From: Dehalococcoidia bacterium | GTDB lineage: Bacteria; Chloroflexota; Dehalococcoidia; SM23-28-2 | Assembly (NCBI GenBank): GCA_030615765.1 | Contig: JAUWYP010000020.1 | Span: 1-37,607 of the forward strand | Direction of reading: 5' to 3' | Length of the DNA: 37,607 bases | Part shown: piece by piece, positions 31,067-37,607 of the stretch | Position numbering within the stretch: the stretch's first letter is position 1 | Layout: every line of letters begins with the position of its first letter | Position numbers and translations under genes: made by a program | The notes under the pieces: model-generated | Databases searched by the model: none | Seen by the model: only the letters and a program-made list of their open reading frames with translations | What the model was told of the DNA's origin: nothing

Positions 31067-32536
31067 CTAGCGCCGGTCTTGCTCCCAGGTCCAGGCAGCC
31101 ATCACCGGCTCGGGCTTCTCGCCGGCCCGCGCCGGCCGCCGCTCGAAGACCAGCTTGTCCATCTGGAGCTGGACGTCCATGGGGTACTCCCCGGTGAAGC
31201 AGGCCAGGCAGAAGGTCTCGCGGGCCTGGGCCACCGCTCGCAGCAGGCCATCGATGGCCTGGTAGGAGAGGCTATCGGCGCCGATGTGGCGGCAGATCTC
31301 CTCCACCGACTTGTGGGAGGCGATGAGCTCCCAGCGGGTGGACATATCGATGCCAAAGAAACAGGGCTCGCGGATCGGCGGAGCGGTAATGCGCATGTGC
31401 ACTTCGCGGGCGCCTGCCCTGCGCATCATCTCCACCACCCGGGGGGTAGTAGTACCGCGAACGATGGAGTCATCCACCACCACCAACCGCTGACCCTCCA
31501 GCAGTTCGCGCAGGGGGTTGAACTTCAGATAGACGCCCACATCCCGCAGGCGCTGGTTCGGCTGGATGAAGGTGCGTCCTACGTAGCGGTTCTTAACCAG
31601 GCCCTCGGCGTAGGGGATGCCTGACTCGTGGGAGTAGCCGATAGCAGCCGGGATGGCGGAGTCCGGCACGCCGATGACCAGATCGGCCTCCACCGGGTAC
31701 TGGCGCGCCAGCTCGGCCCCCATAGCCATGCGCACGGGATAGAGGAGCTTATCGCGCAGGATGCTGTCGGGCCGCGAGAAGTAGATGTACTCGAAGACGC
31801 AGAGGGCCTCGCGCTGGCGGCGCACCGGCTTGTAGGAGTTGACACCGTTTTCGTCGATGTACAGGGCCTCGCCCGGCTCTACCTCCCGCACGAAGGTCGC
31901 CCCCAGGTGATCGAGGGCGCAGGTCTCTGAGGCTACCACCCAGCCGCTGTTGAGGGAGCCCAGGCAGAGGGGGCGAATGCCGTAGGGGTCGCGCATGGCC
32001 AAGAGCCCGGTGGGGGTGAGCCCCACCACGCAATAGGCGCCCTGGATGCGGCGCATGACGTAGCCCAAGCGCCTCTCCCAGGTGGTGCCAGGGGCCGACG
32101 CCATCAAGGTGGCGATGATCTCCGTGTCGGAGGAGGTTGCGAAGCTATAGCCTTGCTCCTCGAGGTCGTGGCGGAGCACCTCGGCGTTGACCAGATTGCC
32201 GTTGTGCCCCAGGGCCAGTGGCCCGCGAGGCCCATCCAGGCACAGAGGCTGGGCGTTCTCGGGCCGGCTGGAGCCGGTGGTGGAGTAGCGGGTGTGGCCT
32301 ACGGCGATGTGGCCGGGCAGATAGGAGAGGTCGGCCTCGTCGAAGACCTGGGAGATAAGGCCCATGCCGGTGCGGAGATGGATCTTCCCGCCGTCGGAGG
32401 TGGCTATGCCGGCGCTTTCCTGACCTCGATGCTGAAGGGCATACAGGCCGTAGAAGGTAATCCGGGCTACGTCTTCTCCTGACGCATAGACGCCGAAGAC
32501 GCCACAGGACTCTCGTAAGCCGGAAAGTAAGCTCAT
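31067..32536 (-). CDS. purF: Amidophosphoribosyltransferase (GPATase)
   Basis: This 489-aa enzyme makes phosphoribosylamine from PRPP and glutamine, the first step of purine synthesis. The N-terminal propeptide is followed by Cys11 in ESCGVFGVYA, the Ntn nucleophile that would be freed by self-processing. Glutaminase motifs are LQHRGQESAGIA, GHTRYSTTG and GHNGNLVN. The PRPP loop is LVVVDDSIVRGTTT. Four cysteines placed as in the Bacillus enzyme (LCVFEYIYFSRPDS, REPCFFGIDMS, FCLACFTGEYP) predict a [4Fe-4S] cluster. It follows a small membrane zinc-ribbon gene and is transcribed with purM and purH. Confidence 0.97.
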   Translation of the reverse strand: MSLLSGLRESCGVFGVYASGEDVARITFYGLYALQHRGQESAGIATSDGGKIHLRTGMGLISQVFDEADLSYLPGHIAVGHTRYSTTGSSRPENAQPLCLDGPRGPLALGHNGNLVNAEVLRHDLEEQGYSFATSSDTEIIATLMASAPGTTWERRLGYVMRRIQGAYCVVGLTPTGLLAMRDPYGIRPLCLGSLNSGWVVASETCALDHLGATFVREVEPGEALYIDENGVNSYKPVRRQREALCVFEYIYFSRPDSILRDKLLYPVRMAMGAELARQYPVEADLVIGVPDSAIPAAIGYSHESGIPYAEGLVKNRYVGRTFIQPNQRLRDVGVYLKFNPLRELLEGQRLVVVDDSIVRGTTTPRVVEMMRRAGAREVHMRITAPPIREPCFFGIDMSTRWELIASHKSVEEICRHIGADSLSYQAIDGLLRAVAQARETFCLACFTGEYPMDVQLQMDKLVFERRPARAGEKPEPVMAAWTWEQDRR

Positions 32537-32590
32537 CCCCTGCCTAGCGCCCCATCCTGACAGCGGCGATTTGGCAGGAAGTCACAGCAC

Positions 32591-32770
32591 TTAGTCCGTT
32601 AGGCGACCCAGGCTGCAATCGGGGTTGGCACACTTGCCGCCCGGGCCCAGCCTTTGGCCGCAGAAGAGGCAGTGGGTGTTCTCCCACCACAACAAGTACG
32701 CTAGCCCCCCTATCGTCGTTATCAAGGGCGTCACGACTGCGAATGCGAGTACTAGCGGTCGCTTCCTCAT
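32591..32770 (-). CDS. Small membrane-anchored zinc-ribbon protein
   Basis: This 59-aa protein has one N-terminal transmembrane helix (about 7-30: LAFAVVTPLITTIGGLAYLLWW). After it come two Cys pairs, CLFCG and CANPDC, typical of a zinc ribbon on the membrane surface. I chose the ATG at 32770 because a good promoter at 32798-32826 begins transcription near 32791. Longer in-frame starts, for example 32863, would lie upstream of that promoter and inside the divergent one. It is the first gene before purF, 54 bases away. No function is known. Confidence 0.7.
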   Translation of the reverse strand: MRKRPLVLAFAVVTPLITTIGGLAYLLWWENTHCLFCGQRLGPGGKCANPDCSLGRLTD

Positions 32771-32797
32771 CCAAAAGGCCTGCCCCCAGGCGCTATC

Positions 32798-32826
32798 ATT
32801 GTAGCATCTAGCCCAATAGCGGTCAA
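32798..32826 (-). promoter_or_regulatory. Predicted promoter of the zinc-ribbon/purine operon
   Basis: On the minus strand TTGACC (32826-32821) is followed after exactly 17 bases by TACAAT (32803-32798). The predicted start is near 32791. Nothing like a purine riboswitch fits in the 20-base leader. Confidence 0.65.
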
Positions 32827-32856
32827 AAGTACCTCCTTCTAGGGCATCCAGCTTCG

Positions 32857-32886
32857 TTGACATCGTCAGGGGTAGGAGATTACAAT
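32857..32886 (+). promoter_or_regulatory. Predicted promoter of the Trm112-like gene
   Basis: A perfect TTGACA (32857-32862) is followed after 18 bases by TACAAT (32881-32886). The predicted start near 32893 leaves about 26 bases to the ATG. It is back to back with the purine-operon promoter; the two -35 boxes are only 30 bases apart. Confidence 0.65.
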
Positions 32887-32918
32887 GGCCGCTGTCCAAG
32901 AGCGATTGGAGTAGGGCG

Positions 32919-33101
32919 ATGCGAAAAGACCTGATGGAGATCCTGGCTTGTCCCCTCTGCAAGGGCCCCCTTGAGCTCACGGTGGAAAAGGAGAAGGGGG
33001 CAGAGGTTATCAGCGGCTCCCTCCTCTGTCCCAAGTGCTCGCAGCGCTATCCCATCGTCGATTCCATCCCCAATCTTCTGCCTCCGGAGTTGCGGGAATA
33101 G
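32919..33101 (+). CDS. Trm112-like zinc-binding protein
   Basis: This 60-aa protein has MEILACPLCKGPLEL, then LLCPKCSQRYPIVDSIPNLLP. It carries four cysteines and the ending typical of the Trm112/YcaR family. In bacteria these small proteins are often associated with methyltransferases or with lipid A and other carbohydrate enzymes; in eukaryotes and archaea Trm112 activates methyltransferases. No methyltransferase is adjacent here. The ATG at 32919 follows GTAGGGCG. Confidence 0.9.
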   Translation: MRKDLMEILACPLCKGPLELTVEKEKGAEVISGSLLCPKCSQRYPIVDSIPNLLPPELRE

Positions 33102-33147
33102 CGCGAGGGTGAGGCCTACTGGATGTGACGTTGGGAGGTGTCAAAGG

Positions 33148-33372
33148 ATGGAACGATCACAGCTGACGGGCGTCCTGATCATGGCGGGTGCTGTCCTCCA
33201 GATGATGTTCTTTCTGTGGGCTGCCGCCAGGCGTAGTTACATGGCGGTGGCTCTACCGGTGATGGCCACTCTCGCTGCTATCTCTGCCCTCGCCTTCTGG
33301 ATCGGCTGGACGATGTTTACCACCGAGAGCGAACTGGAGGAGGAGTTCGAGGAAGAGGAAGCCGTTCCCTAG
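33148..33372 (+). CDS. Small membrane protein with acidic tail
   Basis: This 74-aa protein has two hydrophobic helices ([19 protein letters not shown] and [19 protein letters not shown]) and then a highly acidic tail ([15 protein letters not shown]). The ATG has GGGAGG at 9 bases, so I use this start rather than an upstream one in the same frame. The stop overlaps the convergent folK stop by three bases. No family was recognised. Confidence 0.75.
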   Translation: MERSQLTGVLIMAGAVLQMMFFLWAAARRSYMAVALPVMATLAAISALAFWIGWTMFTTESELEEEFEEEEAVP

Positions 33373-33914
33373 GCCTCGGCTCCCGCTATCCCCTCGTTTC
33401 CATCACTTTTCTCCCAGCCCGTGGGGGCTGTTTTCTTTACCCCCTTCTCGCCCAGCGAGGCCAGCAGCTCTTCCATGGTCTTTCCCAGCAGCGGATGCCG
33501 TAGCTCGGGTGCCAGCTCGCACAGGGGCACCAGGACGAAGGCCCTTTCGGCCAGGCGCGGATGGGGAACCGTTAGCTCGGGGGCATCCACAAGCCGGTCA
33601 TCATAGAGGAGGATGTCCAGATCGATGGGCCGCGGGCCCCATGTCTGCCCGCCGGGTCGGCGGCCGGCCTCCCACTCGAGGTTCTTGAGGAAGCGCAGCA
33701 AGGCCTGCGGCTCGAGGCCGGTGCTGAGGCGACAGACAGCGTTGAAGAAGAGGGGCTGGTCGGTCACCCCCTGGGGCTGTGTCTCGTAGAGAGAGGAGAC
33801 CTCCTCCAGGTGGGCCAGCGTCTGGAGGCGAGCCAGGGCCAGGCGCAGATTGGCCAGGCGATCGCCCAGGTTGGCCCCCAGGCTCAGGTAGACGGTGGCG
33901 GACGGACTGGCCAT
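33369..33914 (-). CDS. folK: 2-amino-4-hydroxy-6-hydroxymethyldihydropteridine pyrophosphokinase
   Basis: This 181-aa HPPK transfers pyrophosphate from ATP to the pterin in folate synthesis. It starts with [20 protein letters not shown] and has [22 protein letters not shown] and the signature [14 protein letters not shown]. The last part contains [18 protein letters not shown] charged 25-residue C-terminal extension is unremarkable. It starts 9 bases after the folP stop, so folP-folK form an operon of consecutive steps. Confidence 0.94.
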   Translation of the reverse strand: MASPSATVYLSLGANLGDRLANLRLALARLQTLAHLEEVSSLYETQPQGVTDQPLFFNAVCRLSTGLEPQALLRFLKNLEWEAGRRPGGQTWGPRPIDLDILLYDDRLVDAPELTVPHPRLAERAFVLVPLCELAPELRHPLLGKTMEELLASLGEKGVKKTAPTGWEKSDGNEGIAGAEA

Positions 33915-33923
33915 CGGAGGTCG

Positions 33924-34760
33924 CTAGGGCCAGCCGCGCACGACGGCGTCGGACATGCGGGCCACGCGGACCATGGCCTTCACGTCGTGCACCCGCACGA
34001 TGTCGGCGCCGTTGGCGATGGCGATAGCTACGGTGGCCGCCGTGCCCTCCAGCCGGTCCTCCGCCGGCAGGTCCAGAACCTTGCCGATGGTGGACTTGCG
34101 GGAGGTGCCGATGAGAATAGGGCGGCCCAGGACGCGCAACTCGGCCAGGCGGCGCAGTATCTCCAGGCTCTGCTCCTCCTTCCAGCCGAAGCCGAAGCCG
34201 GGGTCGATGATCAGGCGCTCCTCGGGGACGCCTGCCTGGCGGGCGATGCGCAGGGTCTCTCTGAATCCCTCCAGGAGGTCGCCGACGACATCGTGGAAGG
34301 GGCGACCGCGCTGGTTGTGCATGACCACCGCCGGCAGGCCCATCTCTGCCGCCAGTGCGGCCATTCTCTCGCCATCCTGACGGAAGCCCCAGATGTCGTT
34401 GATCATGTGCGCTCCGGCTTCTTTGATCGCCCTTTCGGACACTTCCACCTTGGAGGTGTCGATGCTGACGGGCAGGCTCGTCTCCCGCACCAGCCGGCGG
34501 ATGACCGGCATAACTCGCTCTATCTCCTCGGCCGCGGATACGGGCTGAAAGTCCGGGCGGGTGGATTCTCCACCCACGTCGAGAATGTCCGCGCCCTCTT
34601 CCTCGAAACGGCGGCCTTGCTCCACCGCCGCGTCCACGTCTCGGCCTAGGCCGTCGCCCGAGAAGGAGTCGGGGCTGATGTTGATGACGCCCATGACGTA
34701 GGTGCGGCTGCCCCAGACGAACTGGCGGTCGCGGATGGTGATGGGAGCTGGTAGTGCCAC
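33924..34760 (-). CDS. folP: Dihydropteroate synthase
   Basis: This 278-aa TIM-barrel enzyme joins p-aminobenzoate to the pterin pyrophosphate. Motifs are VMGVINISPDSFSGDG, ADILDVGGESTRP, SIDTSKVEV, HMINDIWGF, IIDPGFGFGWKEEQ and IGTSRKSTIG, ending with VRVHDVKAM. The start is GTG at 34760 with GGAGG at 7 bases. It is the sulfonamide-target family; nothing in the visible motifs suggests a resistant type. It is followed by folK. Confidence 0.95.
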   Translation of the reverse strand: MALPAPITIRDRQFVWGSRTYVMGVINISPDSFSGDGLGRDVDAAVEQGRRFEEEGADILDVGGESTRPDFQPVSAAEEIERVMPVIRRLVRETSLPVSIDTSKVEVSERAIKEAGAHMINDIWGFRQDGERMAALAAEMGLPAVVMHNQRGRPFHDVVGDLLEGFRETLRIARQAGVPEERLIIDPGFGFGWKEEQSLEILRRLAELRVLGRPILIGTSRKSTIGKVLDLPAEDRLEGTAATVAIAIANGADIVRVHDVKAMVRVARMSDAVVRGWP

Positions 34761-34840
34761 TGCGCTACCTCCTGCTGCTGCGACGGCTGATTTACATGAC
34801 GCGCCGACTAGGGCGGTCGTGCAGGCGGGCCCTCAACATG

Positions 34841-35242
34841 CTAAACGATTTCTATCTTTTCTGCTGTGACTTCGCCATCCCGGATGCGGAAGGCGCGCAC
34901 TTCTGGATTCTCAGGGCTAAGCAACGAGACGATAAAGTACAGTGATTCCGGCCGTAGGGCAGCCAGGCGAATATCGGTGGGGGAAGGATAGGCCTTGCTG
35001 GCGGTATGGGAGTGATAGATAGCGAGGAACTGCCAGCCGTTTTCCTCGCACTCTCGGTTGATGTTGAAGAGTTCCTGGGAGTCGATGTTGTAGCAGTAGC
35101 GGCTGTGCTCGGCGTTGGTGGCCTGGTAGAGCTTGAGGACGCGCCCGTCTCTGCCGCCGAGGACGCCGCAGCACTCAAGGGGCGCCTCCTGGCGGGCGTG
35201 GGCGATCATCTCATCGATGTAGTGCTTCTCGAGGCGAAACAT
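34841..35242 (-). CDS. JAMM/MPN+ metalloprotease (M67 family)
   Basis: This 133-aa protein has the complete JAMM zinc site: Glu23 (PLECCG), then His77 and His79 in IYHSHTASKAYPSPTDI, with Ser87 and Asp90 at the HxHx7SxxD spacing. It is therefore likely an active isopeptidase of the bacterial Mov34/Mec+ type. Such proteins remove C-terminal residues or release ubiquitin-like sulfur carriers, and often stand next to a ThiF/MoeB E1 and a ThiS/MoaD-like carrier in cysteine or cofactor synthesis. Here a MoeB-type E1 lies about 1.9 kb upstream on the same strand, with three other genes between. No carrier gene is visible in the window. Confidence 0.9.
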   Translation of the reverse strand: MFRLEKHYIDEMIAHARQEAPLECCGVLGGRDGRVLKLYQATNAEHSRYCYNIDSQELFNINRECEENGWQFLAIYHSHTASKAYPSPTDIRLAALRPESLYFIVSLLSPENPEVRAFRIRDGEVTAEKIEIV

Positions 35243-35342
35243 GCCCTGCCGCCAGACATCTTCACGCGTGGGGGGAGCGAAGCGACTCTGGCCGCCCGCT
35301 GCAAGGGTTACACTCTAAAGACACGTAGCCAACGAGGTGAGG

Positions 35343-35360
35343 GAACCCCAAGGTGGGTTC
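35343..35360. terminator. Hairpin downstream of the 206-aa gene
   Basis: GAACCC (35343-35348) and GGGTTC (35355-35360) form a perfect 6-base stem. On the minus strand it directly follows the stop codon of the 206-aa gene (stop codon at 35362-35360). There is no U-tract, so it is only a weak terminator candidate. The remaining 35243-35342, upstream of the JAMM gene, holds no clear element. Confidence 0.35.
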
Positions 35361-35980
35361 TAATAGCCACTTTCACCGTAGTGGGAGAGAACGGACATCC
35401 GACCTTTCGGCGTCTTTGCCATGTCCCAGGAGGAGCCACGCATGGCGCACTCCCAAGTTTCAAGAAAGTCAGGACGGCTGGTGGGGCCGGCTGGCGGGTA
35501 TAAGAGCGAGACGTCATCGGCAGCTAAGCGCGCGCTGGTCAGCAGGAGTAGCCATTTCTGGTGCTCTCGCCCCCGCGCGTACGAGAACAGTTTCCTTACG
35601 CTCCGCAGAAACTCGGCCTCTAGTAGCTCCGTGCTTGGAACGCGGGAAAAGGGGCACGCGTCAGCCAGCGCGGCGGCAAGATGGTACCGGAGGACGGGGC
35701 CTGCCTGCTCGTCCGCGAAGACATGGTGGAGAGCGGTCAACCGTGCGGGCTTCGGGCTCGCCTTCGCCGGTTCCGGCGGTGTGAGCGAGGCCTTCACCAC
35801 ATCGGTTACGGCGGCGATCTCGCTCTCCACGCGCCCGATGGTGGCGTCCGTCTCACGAAGAGCATCCTCGAGCCTGGCAATGCCATGCTCGGCTTGCTTG
35901 AGACGCGCCGCCCGCACCCGCAAGCCATAGATGCCCAGAAGCACGATGGCGACCAAGAACGTCACGCCGAGTGCAATCAT
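35360..35980 (-). CDS. Unrecognised membrane-anchored coiled-coil protein
   Basis: This 206-aa protein starts with one hydrophobic helix (IALGVTFLVAIVLLGIYGL). A charged helical segment follows (ARLKQAEHGIARLEDALRE, TIGRVESEIAAVTDVV), which is a probable coiled coil of about 35 residues. The C-terminal part (about 80-206) appears globular and ends MAKTPKGRMSVLSHYGESGY. There is no signal-peptidase site, so the protein is probably anchored with the bulk in the cytosol. I recognise no family. It is the last of three same-strand unrecognised genes (with 36043-36315 and 36370-37020). Confidence 0.65.
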   Translation of the reverse strand: MIALGVTFLVAIVLLGIYGLRVRAARLKQAEHGIARLEDALRETDATIGRVESEIAAVTDVVKASLTPPEPAKASPKPARLTALHHVFADEQAGPVLRYHLAAALADACPFSRVPSTELLEAEFLRSVRKLFSYARGREHQKWLLLLTSARLAADDVSLLYPPAGPTSRPDFLETWECAMRGSSWDMAKTPKGRMSVLSHYGESGY

Positions 35981-36042
35981 CTTACAGAACGCTCCCGTTC
36001 AATTATATAACATAATAGTCGTAAGCTCTAGCCGAGGCTCTG

Positions 36043-36315
36043 TCACTGGCGTTCCAGGAGGCGGTCGACCTTCTGATCCATGCTGACCAGTTTTTCACTG
36101 AAGCTTCCCGTTAGCTCCCGGACGTATCCCAAGAGGGCCTGAAACTGCTGGCTGGTCAAGGTGTCCAAGCGGCGGTTGAGGCCGCCAATGCCATCGACTA
36201 GGGCGTCCACGCGCGCCTCAACCTTGCCTCCCAGGTAGACGGTGATAAGGTTGAGTGTAGCCGCTATGACGACGCCACCGGTTGTCAGAAGCAGAGCAAT
36301 ATCGGTGTCATCCAA
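36043..36315 (-). CDS. Unrecognised small membrane coiled-coil protein
   Basis: This protein of about 90 aa has one N-terminal hydrophobic helix (IALLLTTGGVVIAATLNLITVYL). A heptad-like helix follows (VDALVDGIGGLNRRLDTL, then SFSEKLVSMDQKVDRLLERQ). I chose the TTG at 36315, which has GGAGG six bases upstream; a TTG at 36339 lies in the same frame without such a site. The layout matches the neighbouring 206-aa protein (one anchor plus coiled coil), which suggests that the two may interact. No function is known. Confidence 0.6.
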   Translation of the reverse strand: MDDTDIALLLTTGGVVIAATLNLITVYLGGKVEARVDALVDGIGGLNRRLDTLTSQQFQALLGYVRELTGSFSEKLVSMDQKVDRLLERQ

Positions 36316-36369
36316 GAGCTTCCTCCGCTGCTCGAGCAAGATGACCCGCCACGCGACCGAGCGCCCATA

Positions 36370-37020
36370 CTAATACAGCTTGTCCCCTAAGTCAAGTTTG
36401 ATTTTTTCGATGAGTTCACGAGTGCGTTGCACGTCCGAAGCGAGTCTCTCTAGCGCTTCTTCCGTCATCTGGAAGAAGATTGCCTCCTGCCCCGCGATCG
36501 GCTCGTCAAACTTGAGACGGGCCATAATGACGGGCACGTAGCGCGGGGCTTCGGCCGTCGGCTCGGCTGCAACAGCGCGCAGGTCGCAGTAGAGCCAGAC
36601 ACTCTCGAGAACGGGCAGGGCGGCCTCGGCCGTCCGACGCCTGATAATTCGCCGGGCGTAAGCCTCATTTGGCCTAAACAGGCGTTTCAGAGCATCTTGC
36701 TTCGGGGCAAAGTCAGGTATCCCCAGTTCCGTCGCGATCTCTGCGAACTCGCGAACCAGGCCTTCACCATTTTCCGCCTGGCGAAGCCCCTCGTGGAGGA
36801 AAGACGAGACGGTGAGAACGCTTGCGATGTCCTTTTCGCTGATCCCCAAGGCCTCGTGAAGACCTCGAATGAGCTGGTCTGTCGGCTCAAGGCCGTTCTC
36901 GGTTTCAGCCGCAGCTGCAAACCGATCTAACTGCTCGGGCGTCAGGCTGAGTAACGCGCGCAGGCTTCCGCGAAACGACTCCATTGCCAGCAGCGTGGCC
37001 GGAATGATTCGTGCTTCCAT
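36370..37020 (-). CDS. Unrecognised soluble protein
   Basis: This 216-aa protein has no membrane helix. It is mainly helical in the first two-thirds (LLSLTPEQLDRFAAAAETE, REFAEIATELGIP). It then has a likely beta part (ESVWLYCDLRAVA, PVIMARLKFDEPIAGQEAIFFQM) and a last amphipathic helix ending IEKIKLDLGDKLY. The ATG at 37020 has AGGAG at 7 bases. It is the first of the three unrecognised genes. A 13-base inverted repeat CTAGG-CCC-CCTAG at 37086-37098 lies upstream and could be an operator. No family was recognised. Confidence 0.65.
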   Translation of the reverse strand: MEARIIPATLLAMESFRGSLRALLSLTPEQLDRFAAAAETENGLEPTDQLIRGLHEALGISEKDIASVLTVSSFLHEGLRQAENGEGLVREFAEIATELGIPDFAPKQDALKRLFRPNEAYARRIIRRRTAEAALPVLESVWLYCDLRAVAAEPTAEAPRYVPVIMARLKFDEPIAGQEAIFFQMTEEALERLASDVQRTRELIEKIKLDLGDKLY

Positions 37021-37144
37021 GATAGCTCCTGCTGTGGTAAGACAGCCTCGTGCGCAGAAATGTTACACCATTCAGAGAACGACCGCTAGGCCCCCTAGGT
37101 TAACACAACCGCTACCACCACACCCTGCAATCGATCTTCTCAAG

Positions 37145-37607
37145 CTAACCCTCGTCATGCCCGGCCAGAGGCGAGCTGGAGAAGGCTTCGTAGTCGCCAA
37201 GCTCGTGGATGGTGGGGGCGTCGCCGCAAAGCGGGCAGCGGGGGTCGCGGCGGGTTCTCACCTGGCGGAACTCCATGGCCAGGGCGTCGAAGATGAGGAG
37301 CCGCCCAGCCAGCGGTTCGCCGAGGCCCAGGATGAGCTTCAGAGCCTCGAAGGCCTCGATGACGCCGATGACTCCGGGCAGAACGCCGAGAAGGCCAACC
37401 TGGGAGGGACTGGGCACCAGGCCGGCAGGCGGTGGTGCCGGGAAAAGGCAGCGGTAGCAGCCCCGGCCGGGGATGAACACCGTGGCCTGCCCCTCGAACA
37501 GGAAGACGGCGCCGTCTATGAAGGGCTTGCCCGCCAGGTAGCAGGCGTCGTTCAGTAGATAGCGGGTAGCGAAATTGTCCACCCCACCCAGTATCATATC
37601 GTACGGG
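37145..37607 (-). CDS. MoeB/ThiF-type E1-like adenylyltransferase, C-terminal part (runs off the window)
   Basis: The last 153 codons of an E1-like enzyme are visible. They start PYDMILGGVDNFATRYLLND (canonical YDxVxDGTDNFxTR), followed by KPFIDGAVFLFEGQATVF. The zinc cysteines are in GCYRCLFP and CPLCGD, and LGVLPGVIGVIEAFEALK is the family motif before them. The C-terminus has no rhodanese domain, so it is the short MoeB form rather than MoeZ. Such enzymes adenylate the C-terminus of MoaD or ThiS. The N-terminal ATP-binding half is beyond the window edge. It lies on the same strand as the JAMM gene, separated by three unrecognised genes. Confidence 0.9.
   Translation of the reverse strand, partial: PYDMILGGVDNFATRYLLNDACYLAGKPFIDGAVFLFEGQATVFIPGRGCYRCLFPAPPPAGLVPSPSQVGLLGVLPGVIGVIEAFEALKLILGLGEPLAGRLLIFDALAMEFRQVRTRRDPRCPLCGDAPTIHELGDYEAFSSSPLAGHDEG

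Noticed and set aside
30260-31624. A 454-codon plus-strand frame opposite purM and purF
   Set aside because: It is the antisense of two certain genes and has no family features.
32771-33034. A longer zinc-ribbon protein starting at 32863 or 33034
   Set aside because: These starts lie upstream of the promoter at 32798-32826 and inside the Trm112-like promoter or gene.

Overview
This 37.6 kb window is a GC-rich, gene-dense piece of a bacterial chromosome. It suggests the phylum Chloroflexota, close to Dehalococcoidia. That is an inference from the nadD-obg-dnaA-coaX-coaBC neighbourhood, the style of the CoaBC and PurM proteins, and the palindromic repeats; no rRNA gene is present to test it. 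Almost everything is housekeeping. No tRNA, rRNA, CRISPR array, transposase or phage structural gene was seen.

Region 1 (1-7.4 kb) is the replication-origin neighbourhood. It holds a gyrB C-terminus whose 5' part is replaced by a fragment of a TRAP-transporter solute-binding protein, then nadD-obg and dnaA on the minus strand, and coaX-coaBC plus a crotonase on the plus strand. Three DnaA-box-like sequences just 3' of dnaA mark a candidate oriC. Region 2 (7.4-13.7 kb) holds a pentapeptide-repeat/ion-channel fusion with pepA, two tandem PAP2-type membrane phosphatases, and an overlapping degV/P-loop kinase/small-barrel operon. Region 3 (13.8-18.9 kb) is rpsO-pnp-dapB-rho, which combines RNA decay, transcription termination and lysine/DAP synthesis.

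Region 4 (19.0-20.8 kb) is a two-gene accessory module of lower GC: an unrecognised 200-aa protein followed by a fused HTH/ImmA-IrrE metalloprotease. It has its own promoter and a palindrome next to it. Region 5 (20.8-26.9 kb) holds purA, a dapA-asd pair, a dihydrolipoamide dehydrogenase, an unrecognised protein and pyrE. The asd product has lost its catalytic cysteine and has several remodelled active-site loops. Region 6 (27.1-32.8 kb) is a compact minus-strand purine operon: membrane zinc-ribbon protein, purF, purM, CxxC protein, purH, GT2 glycosyltransferase. purM carries an in-frame double palindrome. Region 7 (32.9-37.6 kb) holds Trm112-like and small membrane proteins, folP-folK, a JAMM peptidase, three unrecognised genes (two with a predicted membrane anchor) and the C-terminal part of a MoeB/ThiF-type E1 enzyme that runs off the end.

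The pathways represented are de novo purine (purA, F, H, M) and pyrimidine (pyrE) synthesis, lysine/DAP (asd, dapA, dapB), coenzyme A, NAD and folate synthesis. The most unusual observations are the ASADH-like protein with a rebuilt active site, the palindromic insertion inside purM, the HTH-metalloprotease module, and the dctP/gyrB junction. The junction is most likely an assembly or rearrangement breakpoint.
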